Below are positions 12,473 to 39,336 of a stretch of 64,000 nt of DNA, piece after piece. Position 1 is the first letter of the stretch, and every line of letters begins with the position of its first letter. Source of the DNA: Triplophysa rosa (lineage: Eukaryota > Chordata > Actinopteri > Cypriniformes > Nemacheilidae); assembly GCF_024868665.1 (NCBI RefSeq), contig NC_079896.1:2300978-2364977 (forward strand), read 5' to 3'. A program made the translations under genes and the position numbers. The notes beneath the pieces were generated by a model that was not told the DNA's origin, did not search any database, and saw only the letters and a program-made list of their open reading frames with translations.

Positions 12473-13469
12473 CGCAGATAAAGTTAAGAAAAAAAGTAAA
12501 TAATTTAAATTTAAACTTTTTTTGTACTTTATTGTAACACATTGGGTCAAAAACAAACAAACATTAAACCATTGCTTAAATTTGCACATATCAGGAGGGT
12601 TAAAGACCAGTAGTTTGTTACCAAACCTGCAAACATAAATCTTCAATTTACTTTTTCATTATTGCACTTTTGTTGATGTCGTGTGTCTATAGTTTGTCTC
12701 ATTTTTAAGTCATTCAGAATGAAAGTGTCTGCTAAATCTATAAATGTTAGATGTCCAAATGTTTGGCTTGTCATAACATCACAAGCGTTTAAAGAATTTG
12801 TTAAATGTGCTCCAATGAAAAGCTCGTTCATGTGCCTAAACCTAAAAATAAAAATGTGATGCATGTGCTTTTTGAAGCTTCAACAAAATGGGACTTACAC
12901 ACGGACAGTAAGTGACGGATATTTTTAAACAGTGAAAGTGTGCAAGAGGATTTGTAATGAAGATCCTTGAGAATCTTTCCCGGAAATTCTGGATCACAAC
13001 AGCTTTTCAGATGTTTATCTTGAGACACTGCCAAGCTTATGTTGGCACGAGTTTGTAAATACACCCCGGAATCCATTGCTCTTGTTCATAAAACCAAATG
13101 TGATACATCAGGTTCGCTTTCGATAAGAAGAATATGTGCACACGAACAAAAGAACATTTCATTTCACTTTCATTTCACATTTCACTTTGGTAAATGAGCT
13201 TCAATCTAGTGGAAAATATATAATTGTTGAGACAATAGAAAGTTTTACATTTAGTTCTACAAATGAAGATATATATCAATCAGAACTATGACTATGGTAT
13301 TTTGTTATACACACATCAGCGTACAGACAAACTGGTTTCAAGACTAAATGTTTCCTAATAATATGAAACTCTTTAAATGTGATGCAGCAAATACAATTCT
13401 TAGTCAAAACAACCCCAAAATGTTTAAATGTTCATCAAAAAAATACAAGGTAGTTCACAGGGCATGTAT

Positions 13470-13475
13470 TTTATT
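13470..13475 (-). terminator. Candidate fam210b polyadenylation signal
   Basis: TTTATT on the plus strand reads AATAAA on the minus strand, about 620 bases after the fam210b stop. It is the first canonical hexamer I noticed downstream. The assignment is positional only, and other sites further on are possible. Confidence 0.3.
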
Positions 13476-14090
13476 GTATAATTAAATTTCAAATATAATA
13501 TTGTTACAATATTAAGTATTTTATATAACAGTCAATACAATGCATTGCAGCCATCAAATATCCAGAAAGTCATGTCTTACAATAAGACAAACGCATCAAA
13601 ACTCTTCATTACCGGTTTAATTCATATTTACAAAATATAACAATTAATAAAATATTTCAACTTTTTCATACAAGGATTGAAAAATTAAAATCATTCTTGA
13701 GGAAAACAGAAGAGGCACGTCTCCATATTTAATTCCACATAGCTTCCCTGCAACAGTTGCTCATGTAAACAGGTACACATATATATTTATACGTATGTAT
13801 GTATTCACAGCTCAGAAAAAAGTTGAAGCAAACACAGTTTTACTATAGTGAACCACCCCCTTCTGACCTGTATCCAAAATATGATTCTTGAGAATTTGAG
13901 GTCTCTGGACAGTTGACGGATGGACTGATGGGAAATAAGTGCAGTGAATAAAATTATAACACAAATCAAATGTTTAAATAAATGTATATGATTTTAGCTT
14001 ATGAATGTGTCAGTCGTTACATTGTGCATTTTCTGACCCAAACGTCTCGAGTGAGAAGCTTATACGTTTCTGGAGTCTTTAGCTGTGTGT

Positions 14091-14307
14091 TTACGGAGCT
14101 GATGTTCGGGGCTTGAAGAGACCCGTTCTCCTGAGGTGTCGCACGATCAGCGGTACAGACACCAGAGTGATGCTGATGCGGACCGGAGCAAACAGTTTGT
14201 GGACGGCGTACGCTAAAACAAACGTGCTGGTGCCTGCGGCCATCTTCGACTGCACCAGGGATTCACTGAAGCCCATCTTACACAACACAGAGGTCATGTC
14301 TATCCCG
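14091..14307 (-). CDS. fam210b: fam210b exon 3 (core of DUF1279, stop codon)
   Basis: The acceptor is CTCTTCAG. The exon translates as GIDMTSVLCKMGFSESLVQ, then the strongly conserved SKMAAGTSTFV and APVRISITLVSVPLIV blocks, and ends with TAA at 14091-14093. This is the most conserved part of the family. Confidence 0.95.
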
Positions 14308-17300
14308 CTGAAGAGAGACACAACAACAACGATCTCAGATTAACAAACGTTATTAAGAATATAATTATTCATGTACTAATAAACTCGTAGCAGAAATCTC
14401 ACCTGGATACAGCACTGTAAAATATTCCCAGAGACATAAGAGAGATTCCGATGTGGAATGAGACCCCGACCGCTCCATATTCCTTAAACACTTTCCTGAG
14501 CTGTTGCGCCTTGCTGGGCTTTTCATCAGACCCCGGGCCTTGAGCGCTGGACCCTGAAGAAAGAGGCTCCTGTGAAGAGGGGGAAAATGAATCATATAAT
14601 TACAATATCATACAGAATAAAACAAAGATGTCATGTTGGATCTTACATCAGATTTTAATGTAAAAAAAGGACAAAAAGTGAAACTCGGGATCAGGAAATA
14701 TTTTCATCACAAATCAGCAAATAATTCGTGACAAAAGGCAACTGGGTTATTTGGGAATTCCGATGCTAAGTGAAAACTTGGCCTCACTGGGAGGGGCTTA
14801 GCGGCACAATCCAAACCAATTACGAGCCAGCAGAGGCTGGACTTGTGCTGTTGTGAACCACATAAACTTGAGATGTTATGTAAAGTGTCATTTTAGGGTT
14901 GAACGTTCAGTGTCTCCTTGCTTTGGAACATTATACTTTGGAACTATAAACAACTCACAGGAATGTGTTGCTGCATTAGAAATCAGTCAATGACTTTAAA
15001 GAACCACAAAGAAATCTAGAGAGTTACGTCTGTACACACACTTTGATGTTCACTCTTTAACAAAACAGCGATGCCATAGAAGAGCCATTCACTCAACGAA
15101 ACCATTTCTTTCTTTTTAATATTATTTGTATATACACTCTTAAAAATAAAGGTTTTTTAAAGGTTTTTCACAGCGATGCCACAGAAGAACCATTTTTGGT
15201 TCCACAAAGAACCATTCAGTCAAAAGTTCTTTAAAGAACCATCCCTTTCCGACCTTTACATAATCTGAAGAACTTTTTTTCGCCACAAAGAACCCATTGT
15301 GAAACAGAAAGGAACCATTTTTAATTGTGTACATTATATTATTTCTTTCTTCTTTTTTACTTTTTTCAATCTTCTTTACATTAAACTGTACTGGTCAAGA
15401 TGACTCGCATTTCTTAGATGACCATGTGTTATACGTTTTAACTAAACTAGGGCTGTCACAATTATTAAATAATCCGTCTCATCACAATTATTTGACGTCA
15501 TCGCAAGTATTTCAGATAACCGCAATTATTGTGAATCCTTAGACAACAAGGATTGTCGGTGCAGAATTTATTTATTTTCTAACATTTTATTTTATTTTCT
15601 AAGAATTTATTAACAAGGATGATCTGCAGCATCTGCCGCATTTTACATTCACTGGCCTTGATCTCCAATCACCGTTACATTCACTTGACATTTCTCCATC
15701 ATTTGAGTTGTGTTAGCTTTGTGTTTTTTGTGTTGATTTGTTTTGTTTACACAGCAAGACCTTAATATCTAGTTTTAGTGCTCAAGACAGTCTTCTCTGT
15801 TAAGGTCACTCTACAGTAAATAATATTTGTTATTTACAAAATGTTCACATTTCTAAAGTGTATATTTTCTTCATTGAATAAATTAATTGTCAATAATAGT
15901 TCAATCGTGAAAGCTTTTAAACAGACAATTAATCGCAGTTATTTAATAGGCAATTAATCGTCAGCCAAATTTCATAATCGTGACAGTCCTAAACTAACCT
16001 GTTGTTTTTGAGGAATAACTGACTTTGCAATGCCGCGACTAGCCAGAATCAAGTCTTCAAGACCGCTGTGTAACGTCTTCTCATTGCAATCTCATGAAAA
16101 ATGATGACACCCGGATGTCGTGGTGTTTCGCCATCTCACAATATTGATGCAAGTTTCAAAACTGGAAGTTGAAAATAGCACAAACAAGCTAATAATTCAT
16201 TTGAAATCAAAGAATAGTATAGTGGTTTTCTCAAGCCAAGAAATCAAACTTGGCCTATATGTGATAAACATTCCTATAGTTCAGGTTTGCAAAAAGAAAA
16301 AAAACAATATCTCATCTGAATCAGTCTATAAAATAAAGTTAATTTAACATGTATACACTATTAAGTATGAGCTGAATAAGTGCAGAAATGTAATATTAGA
16401 CCAATCGAATAAATAAATTCTGTATATTTCACAACACAGAATAGATCAGTGTGGTTTTGTCTGTCATCATGTGATGCCAAAACACAGGAAAATTGTTTTA
16501 TCCTATGAGCCTGAACACAAACAACACAAGCTTTTCTCTCTCCCAGTCAGGCATGGGGTCGGTCATGTGAGTTTAACACTCTCTGTGTGCCGCAATCCAT
16601 GAATGTGCCAAAGTGCAAACAGACAGTTACGTGTTGTGTGAGATAAAGAGTCTGTTATGGCACGAGACACCAGACAGATGCACAACACATCGCCAGCAAC
16701 ACAAACACATCTGGAGGAGAAGTGGCACATTTACAGGCAAGCCCACATGAGCAGAAGATGCTGGAATCAAAGATGTTTGTCCACCTCAGGAGGTCCTAAT
16801 GACTAACTATAATCAGGTAAATGCAATTGATAAAATCTAATAATAAACAATATTTAGGAAAAGGGTTGTATATTTAGTCTGTTTATGTGTTGGTCAATAG
16901 GGACTGGTAAATTTAGGATCCATTTTTTTTTTTCTAACTTTGCATGTATGGTCTGTTTAAGCATCACCATAGATTAAAACACCCACATTCTTTTAATTGT
17001 GCTAAGAATATACCAGTCCCACTACGACACAATGAGATATAATTTAGTTTTCTTGTTTTTATAGCATTTTGTCCTCATTTCTATGTAATATTGCAAAACC
17101 GTAGAACTAGATTTGAACTGGATATGAATTAAGTAACTTCAACAACAGGCACCAGCTCGACAAATAAACAAAACACTTGAAAAATGCCAGAATGTTTGCA
17201 CATCTTCCTGTTATGCCACAAATGAAGTCACATTGTGGGTGTTCCAAACGATACAATGCTGACACTGAAGTTATTAACCTTCTTGACTACGCAACAACAA

Positions 17301-19133
17301 AGCTCAAATGGCCTTTTCGAGAGGATGGGGGGGGTTATAAATACAGGATATGCGATCATAGGCGTAATTTGCGGGTGGTACATGTCCCCACCACTTTCTG
17401 GAAGAAATGCTTGCGGAAGGTGTGTATTGTTTTGGGACCATTAACATCTAAAAGCGCAGGATGCGCCGCTTTCTCACCATCTCCCGTTTCTCAAACTCAT
17501 AAGTTAATTTTGCGCAAGACTTCAGAAACGCGGCCAGAAGAAATGCGCGCATCATCCGAACTCACGGTGCTTGCTTGTGCATTCAGTGCATGCACAAAAA
17601 CGCGCAAACCGACGAACAAGCGACATTTTTAGTCATAGGAATAAACTGTTTTTAAGTGTTATGCACCGCAACAGCAAAGTGACCTTCGCCAAATGACAGT
17701 TTGTTAACCACATACTGTGAGAGCTGCAGTCAAAAAGCGGAGTAGACAATGGACGGACCGCCCACTATATATGATCAATATGAGTTCTTACAGAAACCAT
17801 TTATTTAAGTATTAATTGTTTTTGTCCCCATCACTTTTCAAAACAACAGATTTCTCCTCAAACCTGCTTCTTGACCCTTACACAGGAAACAACCAATGAG
17901 TAATTTTCTGAACAAAACCAGATGAACCGGCTGACCTTACAATAAGTAATAAATCTAAATAGGCTATAGGCCTAATCTAGCAATAAAAATAGCACTGTTT
18001 TTGCTATTTTACTTTTTTCACAACAAATGGCAAGATTCTTGGCTATGTAGCAAAACCATGGTCAATTGTTGTTGTTGTTTTTTCGTTTTATTTGTAGTTA
18101 AACTTTGATTAATTTACGCAAGGAACTGCGGTTTCGTTCCGTCTATAGACACAACTTAAAGCTCAAGTGCACGTGCAACCTGCACGTATGAGGCCCGACA
18201 ACACAAAAAAAACAGTTTCACTGTAACGGTTTTACCATAATAACATAACTATATGTTTTAAAGTATCACATAAATACTATGGTGTGTTCAAGCTAATAAA
18301 TATCAACGTACGACTGTCACTGTGTCATGGTGCATGAACTGTAGCGTGACATTTACTCATTAAAAGTGAAACGTGAAAACACGAGACGCAAGAACTTTTT
18401 GTAACTTTGAGGAAGGTTTAACACAGTAAAAGAGTGAGAGGTGACAATGAACACATTTAAAACAGTATCCAAAGAAAAGATATGAAAGTATTTTACCAAT
18501 GAGAAAAACAAACAGAAGTGTGTGTGTGCGTGTTCACCGTTCAGCATAATAGACACTCTGAACAAAGCCTCGCGCGGTTATTGAACAAATAGCACGTGCG
18601 TTCGCGGTACACGAGACGTGGTGCGTTAACCAGTATAACCAGCTGAATCCATTTAGCATTGCATCATACTCGCAGATGTTTTTTGTTAGATCATAAACAA
18701 ACAACGTAAAACTCAAGTAGTACTGACTTACCGCTTCAACGCCAGCGGCGCGTTCCTGCGTTTTCTCAGGCGTCGTGGACGCGCCTCGCATTTGTCGAAC
18801 AGATGAAAACGGTTCATTCGCCTCACAGACGCGTCGGTGGTCCCTGTTTGTCCAGTCACCAAACTCGTGTTTCTGCGTCGCGTTTAAAGCATATGGCGTG
18901 TCAAAAAGCGACGTGCACGGTACACCCCGTTCACAACCGACGAGTGTGATGTAACCGGACCGGCATGAGACAGCGGCTTTGCAGTCAGGTAATCTCCGGT
19001 AAACAGAGGAGCAGCACACCGCGCGGTGATGACGTAACGCCCGCGTCGTGCCGCCGTCTCCGGTCGAGTAAACGGTGAAGTTGACGCGCAACAACGACGC
19101 CGCGGAAACGCTCGAGGTCCGACAGCGAAACAT
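14091..19133 (-). CDS. fam210b: fam210b: mitochondrial DUF1279 membrane protein (3 coding exons)
   Basis: FAM210B is a mitochondrial membrane protein of the DUF1279 family, linked in mammals to mitochondrial metabolism and erythroid iron/heme handling. I join three exons: 19133-18732 (phase 0 end), 14569-14403 (phase 2 end) and 14307-14091, giving 261 residues plus stop. Donors are GTAAGT and GTGAGA, and both acceptors end in CAG. Exon 1 starts with a Ser/Arg-rich stretch without acidic residues (MFRCRTSSVSAASLLR), as in a mitochondrial presequence. Exon 2 carries the conserved KAQQLRKVFKEYGAVGV segment and a hydrophobic helix (HIGISLMSLGIFYSAV). Exon 3 carries the family signature ESLVQSKMAAGTSTFV, followed by HKLFAPVRISITLVSVPLIV and a Phe-Lys-Pro end. 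This closely matches human FAM210B as I remember it, more than FAM210A. Human FAM210B is about 192 residues, so the N-terminal exon is unusually long here. An in-frame ATG at 19190 would add 19 residues. I prefer 19133 because it opens directly into the presequence. Confidence 0.93.
14403..14569 (-). CDS. fam210b: fam210b exon 2 (start of DUF1279, membrane helix)
   Basis: The acceptor is CTTCACAG and the donor CAG|GTGAGA. The exon translates from GAG as a Ser/Gly-rich linker, then SDEKPSKAQQLRKVFKEYG and a hydrophobic stretch. It ends in phase 2, and the split Ser codon is completed by exon 3. The open frame visible at 14365-14595 is a different frame and is not used. Confidence 0.92.
15133..15331. 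repeat. Short MITE of the ACACTCTTAAAAATAAAGGT family
   Basis: It begins TACACTCTTAAAAATAAAGG and is filled with AAGAACC/GGTTCTT units, a family common in cyprinid genomes. It ends near TTTTTAATTGTGTACA. Second member in the window, opposite in orientation to the one at 1110-1291. Confidence 0.7.
15448..15991. mobile_element. hAT-like non-autonomous element, 544 bp
   Basis: The ends TAGGGCTGTCAC and, inverted, TAGGACTGTCAC are terminal inverted repeats. The 8-bp flanks AACTAAAC (15440-15447) and AACTAACC (15992-15999) match at 7 of 8, as expected for hAT target duplication. No transposase is seen. It sits in intron 1 of fam210b. Confidence 0.85.
18732..19133 (-). CDS. fam210b: fam210b exon 1 (presequence and variable N-terminus)
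   Basis: This exon codes for residues 1-134 and ends GAAGCG before a consensus GTAAGT donor at 18731. The sequence is rich in Arg, Ser and Cys and poorly conserved, as expected for a transit peptide plus linker. The reading frame continues upstream to an ATG at 19190. The exon lies in a CpG-rich patch typical of a vertebrate promoter. Confidence 0.8.
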
Positions 19134-19300
19134 CGTGCCGACGTCAAATGCAGTTACGGTGGCTATTCGTGACCACTGTTTAGTGTGCACACTGTGATCT
19201 GATCCGAGATCAGTTCACGCCTCCACCAATGACATTCAAGAGCTCTTCAAAACAATGTCATACACGTGACGCGCAGCTTTACGCTGTCGTTTCCAATGCC
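18900..19300 (-). promoter_or_regulatory. CpG-rich promoter region of fam210b
   Basis: CpG dinucleotides are dense here compared with the AT-rich surroundings (many GACG, CGCG and ACGC). They overlap the first coding exon and the sequence just upstream. No TATA box is obvious. The composition suggests a CpG-type, broadly active promoter; this is inference from composition and position. Confidence 0.5.
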
Positions 19301-19544
19301 ACGCAGGACTGTTTACAAAATACCATTACAGTTTTCCAGTAGGATTTCATGTTCTGTTAGTTCTCATCTGCCAGATAACCAGCCAACACATTACCAGTAG
19401 AGACCATTATCGTTTCTAATAAAAGCAACCCAATTCCCATTAAACCCTGTGGAATTTCTTAAGTGCAAGACGCATAATGGACACGTGTGAATCCAAGCGT
19501 ATGTTAGTTGCTCTGATCTGCTGGGTTTAATTCTGATAGGCTGA

Positions 19545-19640
19545 TGCCGGTTTGTGGTGGTTTAAGCTGGTCCTTAGCTGGTCATGTGCTGGTTTAAGCT
19601 GGTCAAACAGCATCGAAACATACCTAACCCAGTATGCTGG
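19545..19640. repeat. TGCTGGTTTAAGCTGGTC-type repeat
   Basis: Repeated GCTGGT units (GGTTTAAGCTGGTCCTTAGC, TGGTTTAAGCTGGTC, TATGCTGGTTTTTTCAACAG) match a simple repeat-bearing element widespread in cyprinids. Limits are approximate. Confidence 0.7.
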
Positions 19641-20413
19641 TTTTTTCAACAGGGAACTAATTTTGCGTCTCACAATTGAGCTTGATCATAGACAAGCACG
19701 TGCAGTGCACCGTGAAATGTTTCTTACAGGATGTGGTTAAACAATATTATCCGCACGCTTTGCTGTTTAAATAAGACCTTCACACCCTTGACATTTCACC
19801 CACAGAAAGCCGAGCTGTATCTGTGAAGCAGCCGGACGAAACTGAGTCGCACAAACAAGCAGCTGCAATGGATCTGCAGCACCGGGACTTGGAATTCACA
19901 CGCGCTTATTGAAGCCCAAAGCTGGAAGAGTGCCACACTAAACAGCCTCTGACCTGCCGCAGTGTGCATGTCTTCATGAGTTCATTAGACTCTATGAACT
20001 CTCAAACAGATGCTTGTAAATGCAAGGAGGGAGAATGAATGTGATGAGAAGGACAATGCATGATTCATTTTCTTTGGAAAGTGCTGAACACGAGGCTTAA
20101 GAAACACGTTGCTCATTATGAAGTAAACGATATCTCTATATGTTCCAGGCTGCATTTATTGCATTGAATTATTCATCGCATTTTAATCACAAAAGCCACA
20201 TCAGTAGCTGCATTAAAAACACTCAGCAAGCTGCTTCAGTAAAACAGCAGGCGCTCTGGCTCCGAGACAGAACCACAAACACCACAAAACTTTCAGCATT
20301 CTGATGTTAATGGTTTACAGCAGTACACACTGACCAAACTTTCCAGCACTATTATTATAAATGTGACGACAATTAGGCCTAGCTACATTTCTAAGCAAAC
20401 TGGCCTTGGAGTC

Positions 20414-20675
20414 TTAAAGGGATAGTTCACCCAAAAAAATACAATTCTGTCATCATCAGGTGGTTGAAAACCTGTGTCTGACTAGAGCACAAAATAAGAC
20501 ACTTTGAGAAATGTCTCAGCGGTTTTGTGTCCATTTAATGCAAGTCAATGTTGTTTGGTTATTAACATTCTTCAAAATATCTTCTTTTGTGTTCTGCAGA
20601 CTAAAGAAAGTCATACAGGTTTTAGATGAGTAAATGTTGACAGAATTGTCATTTTTGGGTGAACTGTCCCTCTAA
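20414..20675. mobile_element. TTAA-flanked MITE, AGGGATAGTTCACCC family
   Basis: The left end is TTAAAGGGATAGTTCACCC and the right end GGGTGAACTGTCCCTCTAA, the inverted counterpart. Internal phrases such as TTCTGTCATCATC and TTCTGCAGACTAAAGAAAG are typical of this very abundant cyprinid family. Non-autonomous. Confidence 0.9.
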
Positions 20676-21034
20676 GGACCACTGAAGCGCAGTACAACTG
20701 AAACAACAAAAACGGAATTGAAGGAACAGCTGAGGAGTTTCTGACAGCCGCAGTCTCCATTTACTTTCATTGTGTGAAATAAAAAAATCAACATCAGCTT
20801 TTCTTGTGTTTCATCACACAGGCTTTTATGAACATGAATGTGAGGATGACAGAATTTTCTTTTCTGGGTTCTTGAAACGGTTGTCTTTTGTTGAAGTTTA
20901 AAGAGCAAGTGCACAACGCACTTGAAGCGTTTCTTGAAGAGACTTGTCTGTTCGGGTGGAGTTTAAAAGATTATTTCTTTATCATCACAGAGATGAACCA
21001 ACAGGAAACAGGCTGATGATTTTACACCCTGTTC

Positions 21035-21190
21035 TTAAAGTGACAGGTCACCCATACATAAAAATGATTTCTTTTATTTACTTTATGTTGTTCAAAACCT
21101 GTGTATGACTCTTTCTTCTGTAAAACACAAAAGAAGATATTTCGAGAAATGTCTCCGTGGTTTGTGTCCACACGAGTCAATGACTATGTG
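21035..21190. mobile_element. Truncated MITE of the same family
   Basis: It starts TTAAAGTGACAGGTCACCC and shares TGTGTATGACTCTTTCTTCT and AAGAAGATATTTCGAGAAAT with the family. The right end is not found. Confidence 0.7.
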
Positions 21191-22102
21191 AACACACCAG
21201 ATGCATAAATATGTGTTACGTCCTCCAAAAATAATCCGATTTAATCTGTTACCACGACTGGATGTTACAGAGTCCCGTAGTGATCTGTGCCAATATAAAC
21301 AGAGTTTGCAGGATTAACAATCCAAACAATGAATAATCCTGTTATGCAAGAGAGTTGCTCAGTTCAGGCTTTGTTTAGGGTTTTGTGTCAGCAAAGTAAA
21401 GCAGAAGGACAAACCAAACACTGAGATGTCACGTTTTAATTCACAATTTATTTTTCGGTGTATTATTTGCATTATATGTAATGCAGTGAGCACTTGTCAT
21501 TTGGTTTCTTCCTAGTTTCCTGACCTGCTGAGTGCTGACTCAATGCGGTTGGATGTTTGCCACAGACAATCATTGGGCAGCTGGCTGAACAAACACTTCC
21601 TGAAAGATCAAGACTGTGGTTTATAAATGCAATAATCAGACCTGAGGCAACTCTTAAAGCAGAACTCATCTTAAGATGTTGTGGCAAACAAAGTATGTTT
21701 AAAGTGCAAAATAGGGAAAGATTTTGTCTTGCTTTCAATTAAATGTAATAAACATTTATGTTTAAGCTTGAAACAAAAAAATGCTGCTTGCCAATAAAGA
21801 AAAATAACCAAATGTTTTTCTTCGGAATTTTCTACTCTATTGGCAAACTTCATGTTTCAGGCTAGAAATTAGTTATATTGTTAAGAGCCGAAAGCAAGAC
21901 TTCTTGAATCTTGTATTATTTTGCTCAATATACGTTGTAAGGATGTTCACACACTTGCTTTGGACATTTAGTTTGAATTTAGAGTTTTGAATTTGCTTTT
22001 GCGTTCTTAAATTGTGCATGTATTTATCATTTCATTCGTGTGCTCGCCTGTTCAAACAGACCAAGAAACAAGACCGCTTTAGAAACTGATCAAAATATAC
22101 AA

Positions 22103-24118
22103 TTTATTGAAAATACATTAATACAGTGATCAGTGTACTCCAGTAACTATAAAATCAGTAGTTTTTTTTCCTTTTATCGTGGCAGGAAAACTTCATCTGA
22201 CTGTAAAACAGAAGCAGGATTCTCTCCGTTTCTAGTCATATTTCTACTTCAATGTCCAAAAACACGAGCTACAAGAATACTGTACGCTACAGCTGTATGA
22301 CACCGGTGCGTTTTTCTATATTCAGTCACGGGCGCTTTCCTAAACGTGATGCATTAGGCCCGTATGTGTCATACAGCGTTCTGTGTGTGTAAAGCAGTTT
22401 CATGTCAGTATTTTTGGCCTCTGACGTGAACAGTGTTAAGCATTTTCACTGTAACATTACGCTCATATTGCATTTCAGTATCTTTCCATAAAAAGGAAAC
22501 AAATTCCGAAGATTATTTACATGCTTTCCTCCTTTGTAAAGTGACGCATGAATGAAGTTACTATTGACAAGAAGGCGGGACTACAAGAGTATCACTGGAC
22601 CTCATTGGCTGTTTCTGACATTCTGAACTTCTGGAAGATTTTGGCACCCAATATGAGAGACATAATCCAGCTCGAAAGAGTTACTGCATCAACTAAATCG
22701 TGTATGATTTACATGCACAATACGTAATTCTGTCTGGATATGTTTCTCATTCTCCTCCCGCTGTGTTCATCCCTGATGTATGCATTAAAGGGACAGTTCA
22801 TCATTACTCACCCCAGGTTGTTCCAAACCTCAATAAATGCCTTTGTTCTGCTGAACACAAAGGAAGATATTTTTAAGAATTTCAGTAACCAAGCAGATCT
22901 TATCCCCCATTTACTGCCATAGTAGGGAAAAGAAATACTATGGGAGTCAATGGGGGTGTTTAACAGGACAAAAACATTTATAAAGGTTTGGAACTATGTG
23001 AGCGTGAGTAAATGATTTTACATTTATGTGTGAACTATCCCTTTAAATGACAGCTACAATGTTCATTTTATTTTCCTCTCAGCAGCTAAACCGGTCTCAC
23101 CTCTAAAGCACATGTAGAGCAGTCACGACGCTGACAGACGGGTGAATCTCACAATACACAGCCAGGTCACATTTCACCCCAAAATTAAAATGAAAGAGCG
23201 ATGAGCTTATTAATAGGCATGTAATAAATCTATAATTGTGTATATAATTAAACATGTTTCTGGGAGCATTACTTGCATTGTAGCAAATTTAATGACACAG
23301 ATTTTTTCCCCGCTCAAATTCACATTTACACTGCGTCTTTAATGTTCAATAAAAAATCCATTACAGTCCATTTATACTGTATTCCTTGAAATGTGGTCAA
23401 AGAAAATAACATCAGAAGTATACATCTAAAAATAACCATCTTATTTTTTGTTATTTCTGGGGTGAGATGCAAGCTGGACGTGTCCTTATAACACTGACAT
23501 ACACAAATACTGACGTATGTGGGACGTTTCTTTAATTCATCCTTTCTATAAATGGCTTCATCTCTCTGCAGTACAATAAATAAGAATCTTATAGTACAGT
23601 GACTTCTATGCACATATATGAATAAATACTGTACACAATACTTTTGGGCCCTGTTGCCTCTCACACGCAGTACAGTAGGTCATCACAGGCAACAGAACAG
23701 AAACACTGGAAACGTTTCATTCTGGTCCGAATTCTAAACTGCACAACAGCTCAACAATTCCTTAGCTTGAGCATCCACAAACAGTAAACCTTTTATTTCA
23801 GTTGAATGAATCTCTGTATAAATCATGAATCGGGGTGATGGACGCAAGCTGTGCAACATTTTCTTCCTATCTGACAACCCGTCTTTCCTGTCCCAGAGTA
23901 AGACTGTTTTCAGACCATCATCGGTTTATAGTACCACACAATCTGTTTACTTTGTTTACCCCACATGCCTCCTCCTGCATTTCTTCATCAGAACACCTCC
24001 AGGTTTGGACTGGAATAAGCAGGTGAAATACGGGGGATCCACTAGTGGGCGGCCACATGCTCTTCTGTTACTCGTTAAATTTGGCCTCCATCCAATCGGA
24101 CGCTTGGGATCCTGGAAA
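22103..24118 (-). other. ppp1r16b 3' UTR (extent uncertain)
   Basis: This is non-coding sequence after the stop codon. AATAAA hexamers on the minus strand lie at 23792-23797 (a short 3' UTR) and 22103-22108 (a long one). Human TIMAP mRNA has a multi-kb 3' UTR, so the long form is plausible. A TTAA-flanked MITE (22785-23046) would lie inside it, as does a 16-base match to a cloning polylinker (24031-24046). Confidence 0.45.
22785..23046. mobile_element. TTAA-flanked MITE, AGGGATAGTTCACCC family
   Basis: Left end TTAAAGGGACAGTTCATC, right end GTGTGAACTATCCCTTTAA. It includes CTCACCCCAGGTTGTTCCAA and CTGCTGAACACAAAGGAAGA, typical of the family. It lies in the putative long 3' UTR of ppp1r16b. 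Confidence 0.9.

Positions 24119-39336
<15,218 letters not shown>

Larger units (their letters stand above)
1..13469. other. Region with no recognisable gene
   Basis: No open frame here has family or splice support. Repeats are listed separately. Segments 7560-7900, 8000-8600 and 10700-11160 are less AT-rich and lack repeat signatures, so they could hold conserved non-coding elements, but a single sequence cannot show conservation. Confidence 0.5.
14570..18731 (-). other. fam210b intron 1 (and the 95-bp intron 2 at 14308-14402)
   Basis: This 4.2-kb intron is non-coding. It holds a short TIR element near 15133-15331, a 544-bp hAT-like element at 15448-15991, and a possible repeat fragment around 17350-17860. 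A 151-codon open frame at 17177-17632 overlaps that fragment and shows no splice or family support. The rest is AT-rich with nothing recognisable. Confidence 0.7.
19191..22102. other. Intergenic region between fam210b and ppp1r16b
   Basis: The region lies between the fam210b start and the likely end of ppp1r16b transcription. It contains the TGCTGGTTTAAGCTGG repeat (about 19545-19640) and two TTAA-flanked MITEs (20414-20675 and a truncated one from 21035). Nothing else is recognised. Confidence 0.6.

Noticed and set aside
14113..14343. 76-codon plus-strand frame opposite fam210b exon 3
   Set aside because: Antisense shadow of the conserved DUF1279 exon.
17177..17632. 151-codon open frame on the plus strand
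   Set aside because: It overlaps what looks like a repeat fragment, has no start context or splice support, and resembles no protein I know.
18534..18731. Continuation of the fam210b exon 1 open frame to a stop at 18534
   Set aside because: A consensus GTAAGT donor at 18731 and a matching phase-0 acceptor at exon 2 show this part is intron.
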